Source: Venturia oleaginea
Lineage: Eukaryota; Ascomycota; Dothideomycetes; Venturiales; Venturiaceae
Length of the DNA: 64,000 nt
Direction: 5' to 3'
Assembly (NCBI GenBank): GCA_013176395.1
Contig: JABMLP010000024.1
Location: 496,001 to 560,000, forward strand
In this document: piece after piece, positions 48,567 through 60,471 of the stretch
Position numbering within the stretch: the first letter of the stretch is position 1
Layout of the letters: each line of letters starts with the position of its first letter
Program-made: the position numbers and the translations under genes
Notes under the pieces: model-generated
Told to the model about the DNA's origin: nothing
Databases searched by the model: none
Seen by the model: only the letters and a program-made list of their open reading frames with translations

Positions 48567-50107
48567 ATGCGTACTTTCTCCCTCTTCCACGCTTTACTGG
48601 CTGGTGTTTTTGCGAATTCACAATCCTATACGCGCACACTTTCCAACCATCAGCAGATATGTCTTCCAGCTTCTTGGCCGTCGTCTGCGAGTCCTGGAAT
48701 CACGGCCAATATCAGTAATCCCTTGATTCCTCGACCTCCCAATGCTGAGCTTCAAGGTCTGTTGAGGCTGGTAGACGTTAAGAATATTGAGAATACGATT
48801 TTGAAGTTGGTTTCTTTTGGGACGAGGCATACGCTTTCTTCACAGACGGATCCGAAGAGGGGGATTGGGGCGGCGAGGGATTGGATTGCGGAGACTATGA
48901 GGGGGTTTGGTGGGGATTTGAATGTGGATATTCAGACGTATTTGCAGGCGCCTACGACGAGGTTAGTATAATTTCTTTCTTGGTGACGAATGTGAAAAGG
49001 AATACTGATTTATGGGTAGGATTCCGGTTGCGACGAATATTTCGAATGTGATTGGGAGGATTGAGGGGAGTGATGGGAGTGGACGGGTTTATGTGATTAG
49101 TGGGCATTATGATAGTAGGGTTACTGATGTGTTGAATGCGGAGGATGATGCGCCGGGGGCTAATGATGATGCGAGTGGTGTCGCTGGTATGTCCACTCTT
49201 TTCTCTCTGCGAATTTGGGGAAGGGTTGCTAACGAGGATAGTAACGATGGAACTTGCCAGGATTCTGGCGACGATGAGGCCGAAAGCGACGATTATCTTT
49301 ACGGCTGTGGCGAGTGAGGAACAAGGACTTCAAGGTTCTGCCTATCTTGCTAGGACACTCAAGAATTCTTCGACGAACGTAGAGGCGATGCTCAACAACG
49401 ACATTATTGGCTCGTCGACCGGTGATGCTGGGCAGAAAGATCCATACACCGTTCGTGTCTTTGCTCAAGGACCACCTTTAACCGAATTTGCGACTGTATC
49501 AGCAAATCGCCTCAGGCTCGGCCTCGAAAATGATTCTCCTGCTCGAGAGTTGGCTCGTTTTACCAAAGAGGTGGCGCAGAACAATGTCACGGGTATGAAG
49601 GAGATCGCTATCATCTATCGCCTTGATCGTTACCTAAGGGGCGGAGACCACTCTTCCTTTCTCGCTCAAGGATACACGGCAATCCGCTTCACAGAACCAA
49701 ACGAAAATTTCGCTCATCAACACCAAGACGTCCGCGTCGAGGAAGGGACGCAATACGGCGATCTTCCCGAATTCGTAGACTACGACTACGTCTCCCGCGT
49801 CGCTAGAGTCAATCTGGCTACTCTATGGAGTCTTGTCGAAGGTCCGGGTGTGCCAAAAAATGTTACAGTTGGTACGACGAATCTGGATAATAACAGTTCA
49901 ATTCAGTGGGTGAAGGGTGCCGGAGCGGTGACGGGATATGAGATTGTTTGGAGACCAACTGATGCACCTGTTTGGACGAATGTTATTGATGTGGGCTTGG
50001 TAAATAGTGTTACGCTTGCTTTGTCGAAGGATAATGTCATTTTTGGGGTTAGAGCTATTGGTGAGGGTGGATATAGGAGTATGGCTGTGGTGCCATTTCC
50101 TGGCTAG
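48567..50107 (+). CDS. Secreted M28-family zinc aminopeptidase
   Basis: Exons 48567-48961, 49020-49186 and 49242-50107 give 475 residues with introns of 58 and 55 bp (gttagt and gtatgt donors; gctaac branch in the second). A signal peptide (MRTFSLFHALLAGVFANSQS) precedes the domain. Peptidase M28 zinc ligands and catalytic residues are visible: His161 in SGHYDSR, Asp181 in GANDDASG, the catalytic Glu and adjacent ligand in ASEEQGL, Asp in LNNDIIGSS and the last His in GGDHSSF. After the catalytic domain, about residues 385-475 (VPKNVTVGTTNLDNN, VTGYEIVWRPT, FGVRAIGEGGYRS) look like a fibronectin type III module. It is likely a leucyl-type or broad aminopeptidase acting outside the cell. Its substrate is not evident. 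Confidence 0.93.
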
Positions 50108-51419
50108 GAGGAAGGAATATGGAAAGATGAATGGATTTTGCTTGAACTTAACCTCCTTTACGCGTGAAAATATTTGACGTGTCAAATCGTTCGTGCCTAG
50201 CCTCAGGCATATTAGGTGTGGTCTTCGAAACCATGGTCTAAACTAGAAGTTTTAGCCTTATTGGAGAAAAATACAAGAAATAGGAAACCTTGTTTTTACA
50301 AGTCGCTTTTGTAAAACTCGAAAAGGCCTTTTTATGGACATGGGAAGTTGTTAACCCAATATATTTCACTACCAACCGCTGTCCAATTAACTTGTTTCAG
50401 TACGCTGATAGTAGTGCAATTATTTGATTATTGCCTCTGAGACTGGCCGCAAAGAATAGTCAGCTAATGGTTACGCGCCGTCAAGAGCATTAGCGTTATC
50501 AAAGAGGCTAAGTACAATTACCAATTTGCTACGTGGCTCAGACCATAGGAGTCAAGGTAAACTTTTGGCTGCCAGTATAGCGCCGCGACATATTCACGAT
50601 TTCTTCCGCCAACACCTCAGGTATGCGACACGAAACGTTAAGGTCGATACCGTCGCAGATTAGCTGTGAAATGTATGGTTACTTAGTATGACGTATGAAC
50701 TCTAAGAGCTCTCGATGAATTGGCACGACTCAACGTCGTTAAAGGTAGTTGAGGGCCTTATTAAGGGATCGCAGACAATTATACATATGCCGCTATTACC
50801 GCTCTGAGTAGAAAATCACGTCTTTCTAAGTTTGTGTCCTATAGTACGTACCTCCGGTACCTGCGCCCGAAAATACTGCAACAATCCCTCAAACGCACCT
50901 TCAACTTATCTATTAAGCCCCCTGAAAATCATGGGTAGACCGCGGCGTTTGGGTGCTCTTTAGGGAAAATCTCCAAAGCTTCCAGCACCAAGAAGAATTT
51001 CAAATGCAAGACTTGCCGTTAGTCACGATACCATGTCATCGTAAGTATGTTTGCGGGGAAAGATAACGCGTACGAGGACTAACATGAAATCGCTAGCTTA
51101 CATGCATGGTCGCCTCCAAAATATCAGCGGAGTGGCGAAAGGAGGCTCGTGTACTTCCCTTAATATGAATGGATGGATGGATGGATTCAATACACCCGTC
51201 GGGCCAGTATGGCTCCAGGGGGAAACTACCGGTTGTCTATTATACATTGTTTCCAACTGTCAACTCTCCCTTCATTCCAAGCCCAAACATTAATTTTTGT
51301 ATAGCATCTTTTCAACATACTGAATTATCAAATTGACCCAAACTCCAGAAACAACAACAGAAACGAAAGGCGCAACTTACCGTTGGCTAATAGACCGATG
51401 GGATCAGATATTGGCGGTT
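50108..51419. other. AT-richer intergenic stretch, no gene seen
   Basis: There are no frames above 80 codons and no domain. The sequence looks like decayed DNA leading into the LINE remnant. A short GGAT run occurs near 51168-51186. Confidence 0.5.
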
Positions 51420-53030
51420 AGTAAAAAGGGGGTATCGGATCTAGGATTGCTGCTTGCATGGGTACTATCTTGATGAGTGAGTCCACATGCTCGGAGTTGG
51501 TTTTGGTTTTGGTTTTGGTGGAGACTACTCCGTCTCTCGGCTGAATCATTTGGTAGCATCTACGAACGCAATTGTCGCTCGTACTGCTGCTACATCTGGC
51601 GTCCATTTTGGACCATCGATCATCTCTCCTCTTCTGTTTGTAAGTATTGAGCGGCCTCCTAACAGATAGGAGACGTCGCTCCTTGGCTCGGTCGCTTCTC
51701 GCAAGAGCCGTCGTTGCTCGCTCCATCGTTTGCAATCGAGTAGGAAATGCTGCACGCTTTCCACGACTCCGCATTCTTCGCACAATGATGATTCCGCCGC
51801 TCCGATTCGGTTCAGGTACTTGTTCAGCCGACAGTGAGACGTTCGTAATTGAGCTAGTAATTGAGCCTCCGTTTTGGATAGCTGATTTTAGATGGTGCGC
51901 GTGTGTTTTCCAGGGATGGCAGCATCAATAGATTTAGTGAATCTCCCTCCTCGCAGTGGTTTGTCGCTTGGTTGACAGCTCTTCTATGCTTGCCTAATCA
52001 GTGCTGAGCGTAGTCGTATCTCTGACGGGACTGCGCTCCCTGCTTTAGTACTTCTTCTAGCTATTCTGTCTGCCGCCTCGTTTCCCTTGATGCCAGAGCG
52101 TGCCGGGATCCATCGGAGAACCACGGTGATACCCTTTTGATGTAATCGCTGCGTGGCTGACAAGATGTCCTTGATAATGTGCTGGCCTGACTGCTGTCTT
52201 GGCTTGCGGATGCTCTTCAGCGCACTCTGGTTGTCTGAGAAGATGGTGAGTTTTCCTTCTAGCGGAATCATTGTCCACACTGCCAGTTGGCTTAGAGCAG
52301 TACTGATTGCCTTCAGCTCTGTCGCGTAAATATTGCCGTTTGCTGCCAATCCTGTTGTTGCGTACTGCTCAAGTCTGGTCCGGTTCTCGTCTGAAAGAAT
52401 ATACACCATACCTGTCCCCAGAATGCCATTTCTACCAGAGCCGTCGGTGTAGCAGTGGACTTCATCTCTAACTTGTATTGCGGTGGGTTTATAGCTTCAT
52501 CGCGTTCTTCGATAATCACACACGGCCCGTCAAGCCATGGGGCTTTTGCAAATGGTGTGACAGTCTCAATCTGAGACATATCGATTCCTGCAAACCTGTC
52601 TGCTAACAGGCCCGGTGACGAGCGAAGCTTGAATGATTGATGTACTGCCTTGATGCTGAACCTCAATGGGTGGCGCTCTGGTAATGAATTTAGTTTGACC
52701 CACAGGCCTATCCATTTCCCTGTCTGTCGTTGGTGGAAGGTCCCAATTGATGCCTCAGACTGAGCAATGTCCAACCCTGTGGCCAGATATTAGCCTCTAT
52801 CCTTGTAGATAGAGCCGCAAAGGTAGCGAGTCTTTGCCCTGATTAGCCTGGCCTTCAAGCCGGCTTAGCATTCAGGGTGGACGAAGCCCTTCCTGCCCAG
52901 TTAGCACCTAGTTTGCTCCTTAAGCATACTTCAAGGGCACGCCATTCCGAATTTTCACCTCGTTCCGGCTTCCCTACTCTTAGTACACCGAAATGCGCAT
53001 CCGTCCTCTCGGGCGATACAGACAGTCTCT
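51420..53030 (-). mobile_element. 3' part of a Tad-like LINE retrotransposon with RNase H domain, decayed
   Basis: Read on the minus strand. A linker (DIAQSEASIGTFHQRQTGKW, 52700-52774) leads to an RNase H domain with YTDGSG near 52450, ATELKAI near 52320, FSDNQSALKSI near 52230 and GNEAADRIAR near 52070: all four acidic residues are present. A C-terminal zinc-knuckle-like CEECGVVESVQHFLLDC follows near 51735-51785, with a stop at 51546. The reading frame is broken by a shift near 52495 and two in-frame stops between 51900 and 51980. Upstream an older-looking frame with two stops (SGQRLATFAALSTRIEANIWP, and VLRVGKPERGENSEW near 52950) runs to about 53030. No intact reverse transcriptase core is present, so the copy is 5'-truncated and inactive. 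Confidence 0.85.
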
Positions 53031-53316
53031 CTGATTAGGACTTGATCCTACCTCCCACGAGGCTATCCTAAGGTCAGGGCCCATCAAAGGGATGAGGTCT
53101 TAGGGACTAGCAGTGGCTGCCATTGTATACCACACCCCGCGGGTTTTTGACGCCCGTTTCGCGTTACCTAAAGGAGTCTCCTCCGAATAGGCCGACCATG
53201 TCTTGCACGGGTTCCGTATGCCAATCTCCGTTGCCAGCGAGAGAGGTCTGGTGGTCCAGTACTAACCAAGCCTGTTTCCCCAGTACCTTAACAAACGGAA
53301 TACTACTAACAGTTAT

Positions 53317-53434
53317 AGAGTCCGTGTCTCCCGCTGTTCCTATGCTCCGTATCTTCCACTCATCTAATGCTCCGTATCTCTACCTTTTCTAATGCTCCGC
53401 GTCTCTCGCCTTTCCAATGCTCCGTGTCTGGGAC
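53317..53434 (+). repeat. Tandem repeat, 25-bp period, unit beginning atgctccgtatct
   Basis: There are three good 25-bp units at 53342, 53367 and 53392, an 18-bp partial unit at 53417 and a more divergent unit at 53317. Each begins with a form of atgctccgtgtct and ends in a variable pyrimidine-rich part (ttttcta, ctttcca). Confidence 0.93.
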
Positions 53435-53455
53435 TTAAAAAAGTGTAGGACGTTT

Positions 53456-53552
53456 GGTATTAACGAAGTAGATCGGGTGAGGTATTAACGAAGTAGACTT
53501 GTGTTCGGTATTAACGAAGAGGTTAGGCGGGAGGTATTAACGAGGTCTATCC
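53456..53552 (+). repeat. Tandem repeat, 25-26-bp period, unit beginning ggtattaacgaagtaga
   Basis: Units begin at 53456, 53481, 53507 and 53533. The first 14-17 bases are nearly invariant and the rest varies. It lies about 20 bp from the previous array, has nearly the same period, and is not its reverse complement. Confidence 0.94.
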
Positions 53553-54601
53553 CTATTAGTTGTATTCTTAGGCCATACGTCTGTAGTACAGGAGATCTGC
53601 TTTCCCTCGTCAGTCCCCTCTACGGTTCGACTGATATCAGAGTGCAGGCGGGCTCAAGGGTGTCCTGTCTCTCTCCTAGGAACACCACAGCCGCTTTCGC
53701 AGCCCGGCCTAGTTACTAGCTAGGTAGGAGAGAGTCGGGTGGTTTTCATATCCTGATATCCCTTGATTTCTTGTTTCTGCTTGTTATGACTGAGCGAGCA
53801 TCAGGTTTGCGGCCAGGTAACGAATCTCACCGTGTCCACGTTGCCATTGCCTCTTGCCAACGCGTATTGCCATGCCTGTAACCCTACAGTCCATTCAAGC
53901 TGGTATTGGCGCGTATTCGATGACCTAGGGCGTGGTGGTGTTGTGTCGTCGCGTCGTTCGTCGGTGGATTCATCTTTGCTTCACACCTCCGGAATGCACT
54001 CGCGGCGACAGCGAGGTGCAGGGAGTTGCTACTGACGCCAGTAACATCGCGAAAAGATGTGAATCCTTCGTCCCATCAGTATCCGGCCTTGGATACCGAA
54101 GTCCATCGCCTTTTCGATGGGGGCCTTCCCTTAGTATACAAGTAGCAAGAGTGCGACACGGCAGGACCCTTGCTAGCTCCAGTTAGGTGTATTTACGTAC
54201 ACGTAATCTATACTTTCCAATACATTACAACGGTTTGCAATAGTGAATAGGACTTGTTATGGGAGGGTAGAATTCGGCTAGGGTTCTGATTCCGGGTCGC
54301 CTTGTAGGTATAGAAGCTGAAGACGAAGCTTCGCGATTGTAAATCTTTAACATTCGTTAAGAGGAGTAGATTCGTTCAAAATCGTCTATTTATGATAGAA
54401 GACGGCGACGGCCCAGCATGTCAAAGGCACTAAACGGTCCCCTCCACCATCAACCTATCTCTCACCAGCAACTCTCCTGTCATTTGAAGCAACACGGCAA
54501 TGATTATTCGGAAGCGACTGCTAGATCAGGATCTTAGTCTTCGACCCGATTGACACGGCTGACCCTCCTCATACACGAATACAATTGAGCATTACACCGT
54601 C
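53553..54601. other. Intergenic, no gene seen; promoter of the WD40 gene at its end
   Basis: Frames are below 85 codons. A short palindromic ctagttactagctag lies near 53708. The last 150 bp should hold the promoter and leader of the WD40 gene. Confidence 0.5.
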
Positions 54602-56590
54602 ATGTCATCTCGGCCTACGAAGAGGCTCAGGATCGAATCATCTACCACACAGCCTACTACTCTCCACTCGGCATTACTTAGACGCCTGTTAGTTCGTGAG
54701 ACTGGATCTGATGACCGATTCTCAAAGATCCGAAGCATCTATGGTGATTACAATTTCGTGAAAGGACTAGATATCGTCAACGAGTTGAGTGGACACAGAG
54801 GTTGTGTGAATGCTCTAGAGTAAGTCGGAATTCCACTGGTTCAATGCAGTCCGGATAGCGAAGTTAGGGCATGTCCGACGAGCAAATTAGTGCCAATTCT
54901 ATCGTGGCGTGACGGTTGGGCTTTGGTGTATTGAATAAAGCAATACTGACTATGTCCTAGCTGGTCTTCCTCTGGCGAGCTCCTTGCATCAGGCTCTGAT
55001 GATACCTACGTGCGGCTCTACGAGTACCTCCCCAAAACCTCAACCGACCAATTCAAGCTCAGAGCAAACATAGCAACAGGACATCGAGCCAATATCTTCT
55101 CTGTCAAATTCATGCCACATACGAATGAGAGGACCATAATCACAGCCTCGGCCGATTGCGAAGCCCGAGTCATCGATGTCGAAGGAAGTGTTCCTAGGGG
55201 CAAATTTCACAGACTGCGGACTCACGATGGGCCGGTCAAACGTATCATCACAGAAGACTCCCCATTCTACTTTCTGACGTGCTCAGAGGATGGAACTGTG
55301 CGGCAGTGGGACACTCGAGTTGATCCAAGGGAGGTCGATGAGGATTGGCCTCATCCTCTCATCTCATACGCCCGTTACAATATTGAGATGCGGACAATTT
55401 CATGCTCGCCCAGGCAACCATACTATATTGCTCTAGGTGGAGACCATTTACACTGTTTCTTGCATGATAGGCGCATGAGCGGCAGAGACAGGCTACGCGA
55501 GCGCGGAGGAATATTCAGTCTGGGAAGAACGACAAAAACTACCACAGTCGAGGAAGCCACGCGCTGTGTCCGCAAGTTTGCTCCCAACGGCCAGCAAATA
55601 ATGTCAAAATTTAGTTCTGGTAGTCTCATCACGTATGGCCATGGAATCACTGCATGCAAGATCAGTGATGCAAATCCGAATGAACTTCTTGTGAGCTGGA
55701 GCGATGACAAGATCTATAGTTTCGACATGCTCCGAGACGACCAAATCAGCAGCGGTGGCCACGGCGAGACGACTGGCATAAGTAGGAGTAATAGCAGTGA
55801 GACGAGTGTGGTTGGATCTGACTTTGATGGAGCGACTGAAAAAGGTTGGTCGTCCAATAATTCTCACGAGAGACACTCGCATCGACGCGAACCTGAGGAG
55901 ATCATACTAATTCCACATGCAGGATACGCCTCAGAGAACGACTTTTCGGACGAAGAAGAAACCCCACCATGGCTCGTTAACATGTCTGCCCGTAAAAACG
56001 TCCCATGCAGCTCCCATTCGCGTTCTTATTCAGGCCACATCAACGTTCAAACTATCAAGGATGTCAACTACTTTGGTCTCAGAGACGAGTATGTGGTTTC
56101 TGGCTCAGACTGTGGCCACGTCTTCATTTGGGATCGCAAATCCACGAAAATCATCACCATCCTGCATGGGGACGAGGATATCGTCAATACCATCGAACCA
56201 CATCCTTATGAGCCAACGCTTGCCGTCAGTGGAATCGACAACACGATCAAGATCTTCAGTGCAGACGCCAAGGAGAGAAAAAGGGCTGCGCTTAATGAGG
56301 GTATATTTGCGCCACCCAAGCACAGGACTGAGGCGACTTTGGTTCATGGCTTCATGGCCGGAAGCATCTATATTGCTGAAGAGTCGCCTAGCTCGCATTT
56401 AGCCGAATCCCCTGAAGGGATGGACTGCAAGGGGCTTCCATCCAGACGACGTATAATCGACCGTGACAATCCACCGAGACAATTTTTTTCAATCGGGCTA
56501 AAAGATGAGGATACTAGCGAGGAAGAATATCTTGAAGAAGAGGTGGATGAGGAGAGTGAAGAAGTAGATTTAGAGGAAAACGAGATTTGA
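54602..56590 (+). CDS. DCAF6/DCAF8-type WD40 repeat protein
   Basis: Exons 54602-54819 and 54961-56590 give 615 residues (141-bp intron, gtaagt donor, cctag acceptor). WD40 repeats typical of the DDB1-CUL4-associated factor 5/6/8 group are clear: LSGHRGCVNALDWSSSGELLASGSDD across the splice junction (visible in parts), TGHRANIFSVKFMPHTNE, THDGPVKRIITEDSPFYFLT, SEDGTVRQWDTR, and a second cluster near the C-terminus (YVVSGSDCGHVFIWDRK, GDEDIVNTIEPHPYEPTLAVSG). A Ser/Glu-rich insertion separates the clusters, and the protein ends in an acidic tail (EEEYLEEEVDEESEE). By family it would be a substrate receptor for a CUL4-DDB1 ubiquitin ligase; that role is inferred. Confidence 0.9.
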
Positions 56591-56788
56591 AGATGCAACA
56601 TGAGCGTGCTAGTGATCTATTGCGATCTGCAGGCAGTCATTGGGAGCGCGTGTATTCCTGATATTTACACCGCGTTCATTAAAGCTTAGTGAACGCCGGG
56701 AGAAGTTCAGCAATATATGCGCTCCTGATTTATGGAACTGTTCACAGCCCCGAGCCTTGGACTGGCAGAATATATATCCTACACTACT

Positions 56789-56930
56789 AGCAGCCTCTAT
56801 CAAACTCACGGTCAACAAGATTTTGACCATGGAATCCATCTCAGCACTCAGACTTGAAATGGAAGCGTGTATATTGCTGCCTCTCTGGCAGCTTCTGTCA
56901 ACCTCACGTCAACCACGATTTTGGCTATGG
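56789..56930 (+). repeat. Degenerate 44-bp direct repeat downstream of the WD40 gene
   Basis: 56789-56832 and 56887-56930 are similar over about 44 bp (agcagcctctatcaaactca against ggcagcttctgtcaacctca, both ending in attttg-c-atgg). A third, weaker copy may begin near 56986 (agcttttgtcagcctcgtcg). The spacing is 98 bp. Confidence 0.7.
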
Positions 56931-57217
56931 CATGATGGTAGGTCCTAATCTCGGAATAGAAGGCTTTTGTATCACCACGCTTTGATAGCTTTTGTCAGCC
57001 TCGTCGACATTCCACCAACCATTCACCTCGCCGAACATTTCTACTCCGACCACGACTTCGACCGCACAATTTGCCCTCCTCTTCTATCAAGGATCTTTGA
57101 GGTGGGTGTATGTGATGGTGTGGAAGATTGAAGTTTTGCATCAACGAGAGTGGTGGAGCTGTTCAACACAACGATCTTCAGCACATGTAATCACACCTCT
57201 GATCGTTTCAAAGAGAG

Positions 57218-58561
57218 GTGACTTACAGGTCTTCAGCTGCTCTGGCATTAATCGAGATCTGGCATTGTGGAAAGGTGCAAAGCTTGATGCGAATGGCTCA
57301 CTTCCGTTGGTGGGTTATTAATCTGCTTCACAGCGCGCACGACAGGATTGTCGTTACTACCGACCCGAAAATTGCATCACGTACATCAATCCCCACCTTG
57401 CCAGATGCACAACTCCGGCTACTCGTTCTTCTTCAAAATTGGATCTTGTCACCCTCAGAAAGACTCTATGGAGTACTCGGTCAAGATAACGAACGACAGG
57501 TACTGATCGAACGATGTCCCCAACCAGACCATGCCGGAGATATGTACACAGCACAGATTGAATGTTGCGGCGGGAGAGTTTTATTTCAAGAAGCTGTAAC
57601 TGAATTTGGGGTCTTGAGGCTTCAATATCAGGAAGTGCTGCTATCGACGTTTCACCTGTTGCAAGTGCCAGTGCTCCCTATGGTATTCAAATCACCACTA
57701 CCGTTTCTAGACATTTTATTCGGACGTTCCAAAGTTGAGACATTCATCGAAATGGTATGGGAAACAGATTGTCTAGGAAGGACATTACTTACTTCATGCC
57801 ATTTTAGATTCCACTCATAAACATCAATGGGATACATTCTGGCAGAGCACCTTGGACAAGGTGATGGATTCGGCGGCTGATGTAATTGACTCGGTAGACC
57901 TCTTTGGTTGAACTGTGCTCTATGCCGCCTGTGAGAATGGTCAGTATAAAGCCGTGGTCAGCCTCCTCGCGCGGAATGGCGATGCCCGATTATCAACTAG
58001 TCTGGGACTGGCGCCACTGCATTTCGCTGCTGCAAGCGGTCATACTTCGATTTGCCGACTTCTGCTTCTTCGAAGCATCGAGTACATGATCGACTTGGAG
58101 GACTCGGTGCATGAATGGACGCCTCTGTCTTATGCAGCGCGTCCTGGTCATTGTGACGTAGTTCAGCTATTCCTCAAACACGAACGCGAGAGCGTAGATG
58201 TCGATCATTGCGACGCAATGGGATGTACTCCTCTTCGTCTAGCTGTGCATGGGCATCATCTTAATGTTGTGAAGCTTCTAGGATCAAGGGGTCTAGCTCA
58301 TTTCAACGTCCGCGATGATAGGAGTCGCTTGATTCTTCACGACGCAGTAAGCGATGAGTTTGTGGACGGATTCAGACATCTTCTTCAAGTACTTTGATCG
58401 CGAAGGCCGAACGCCGCTTAAGCTTGCAGTAGATCGTGGGCGTCGTGGATATTGTGGAGATGCTTGTGAAGGATCTAAGGACTTGGCTTTCTGTCCGCGA
58501 CTGCGAAGGCGAGACCGCCATCATCAGATCATCCGACAAGGAGATCAAGATGATACTCTGA
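57218..58561 (+). pseudogene. Ankyrin-repeat gene remnant with stop codon and frameshifts
   Basis: Ankyrin repeats are readable in pieces: GRTLL near 57780, TVLYAACENGQYKAVVSLL, LGLAPLHFAAASGHTSICRLLL, EWTPLSYAARPGHCDVVQLFL, GCTPLRLAVHGHHLNVVKLL, then GRTPLKLAVDRG in a second frame and VDIVEMLVKD in a third. Breaks: a shift near 57795, a TGA at 57909-57911 inside the repeat LFG-x-TVLYAAC, and shifts near 58390 and 58445. The N-terminal part (LPDAQLRLLVLLQNWILSPSERLYGVLG) is unrecognised; such fungal proteins often carry a NACHT or similar domain there, but none is visible. A functional spliced gene is unlikely, because the breaks do not coincide with good splice signals. Confidence 0.8.
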
Positions 58562-60471
58562 ACCGCGTTCGAGCGTCGTTGGATCAGTGGTTGGGATATC
58601 AGGACTTGACATATTGTGGGGTGGAGAATTTGGCGGGATCTGGCTGAGACGGAGAATATTTTGACTTTTCTGAGTAAATAGCAATGTCCAGAGGAGTTGA
58701 TGGGCTTCTTCGGAGTAAGAGGTGTTTTGAGTTGGGCAGACGCTGGCGATAATTTGTAGTCGGATGCTGACCGTAAGGTCGGTTTAATCTTTAGCAGGAA
58801 GACGCAAAGGAAGTTAGGAATTATCCTCTGACCTTTCTTTGGGAAAGAAACTTTCCAACCCGATCAAATGGTTCGGACTTGCGACTTCTGTTGTATCAAA
58901 AATGCTGGTCACTTCGAGACAAGCCTGCATGAGAGTGAGGCTGCAGTCTTCGCAGGGCTTCTTGATGTTCTATTTGATATTTCGCATGGTGCCTGCTTCG
59001 CCGGAGATCATGGATATGGCGGTCTTGTCCGATACGGATGGGATGGCCCGTTTTCCGCAGAGGATCTTGCGGTGTATCAGTATAGTGGAGAGACAGAGAC
59101 TGTTGAATTGGAATAACACTTTGGTACGTTTAACGCTGGGTGCATAATTATTGGGAGAAAGAACTGTGCGAGGAAGTATCTTTCACGCCGCGATATATCG
59201 ACCGAAAACGCTCTCGTTGAGGGTACCTCCACGACGTACAGTATTCATTGACGTCCCGAGACCTTTGGAGTTTTTGTTGGTTCGTGTTGTTTTGTGAAGC
59301 ATCAACTTGAAGTTGGTGGGTTTTCTTAATTACTCGGGAGGTACATGAGTCATATTGTAATCTATATCCAGAAATGGGTTCAGCTTCTCTCCTTTCCCCA
59401 ATGCCATCTTATGAACAATAAAATCGTGTTTTGTTCCATCCCCTTGGTCCTAGAATTATGGAAACATCTGCCCATGACCAGCTACGGAATTGCTCCGCCT
59501 GGGAATGAGAGTTCTGAAGTCACATTGCACGAGTTAATTCGCCGCCGCGTTCTGGGGAGGCTTTGACAAGGCACGATTGGCTTTCACGTGGAAGCCCGGA
59601 TATGGCGACGAAACGGTCCCTCAAAGCGTTACTTCTTAAGGCGAGTTTGCAGAGCGCCAATAACGAGGACAAGAAGAATTCCCCTGCTGTACACCGCATC
59701 AATACCATCTTTGAAAAATTGTTTCAAGCAATGGATTAATTAGGCATGTTGCTCGAAATGATAAAAAGTTGATACTGTCGGCGCGGATCACAATCCAATC
59801 CAAATAATCTTTTTCACCAAAATTCATCAGTCGTAGCGACGAAACAATCCCTCTTCCCATCCTTAATATCATCCACCGTTTTCTGGACCGAGCATTTCCC
59901 TCCAAATGTACCTCAAACACCTTCTCCCCCACAAACCTCCCAAACGTACTAACATCAACACTCTTCCCAAGCACAACCATCTCTTCTGAATCTTCAGGCC
60001 TCGCATCATCAGTATTGGTGTTTGAGAATGGTATGACGGGACGATGGTGATGATCGAGATGATGGTAACGATTCGATGTATATGTGAGGTAGAAGATCTG
60101 AAGTAATTATCTGGGCATCAGGCTTCTAAGTGAGTAAATCAGGCTACCACGGGGAGTTCGGCTTCGGCAATGTCTATCAATCAGAGCTCAAAACATTGTC
60201 AGCGAGATCGTCCCAGCAATGCATTTCTACGGTGCGTTTTCTTTAGTAAGTAAGGCTACACCGATACTTCAATCATAGTTTCTACAGAAACGTCCTGGGT
60301 CTATACGGCCATGCTGCTGAAATCGTCAAGATTCTCCCGGAGAAATCAATTCTGGTCCAGTCCGTTCCAAAAGGGGTCGCAAGTACTTCTCGTTCGCAAG
60401 CATAGTTACTAGCTCTCAGGCTCATCTCGGCTTTCCATGCCCCAAAGGTTAATGATACACAACTCGTCCAA
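58562..60471. other. Gene-poor stretch with two unassigned short frames
   Basis: A plus frame ending at 59116 (HGACFAGDHGYGGLVRYGWD, then GPFSAEDLAVYQYSG) looks protein-like over about 80 residues but has no known domain; it may be a remnant. On the minus strand at about 59699-60000, EMVVLGKSVDVSTFGRFVGE, then VFEVHLEGN, also looks protein-like, with a better continuation in another frame (VDDIKDGKRDCFVATTDEFW), again suggesting a frameshifted relic. Neither is called as a gene. Confidence 0.35.

Noticed and set aside
56992..57321. 109-codon plus-strand frame before the ankyrin remnant
   Set aside because: No ankyrin or other domain, and no good splice link to the remnant.
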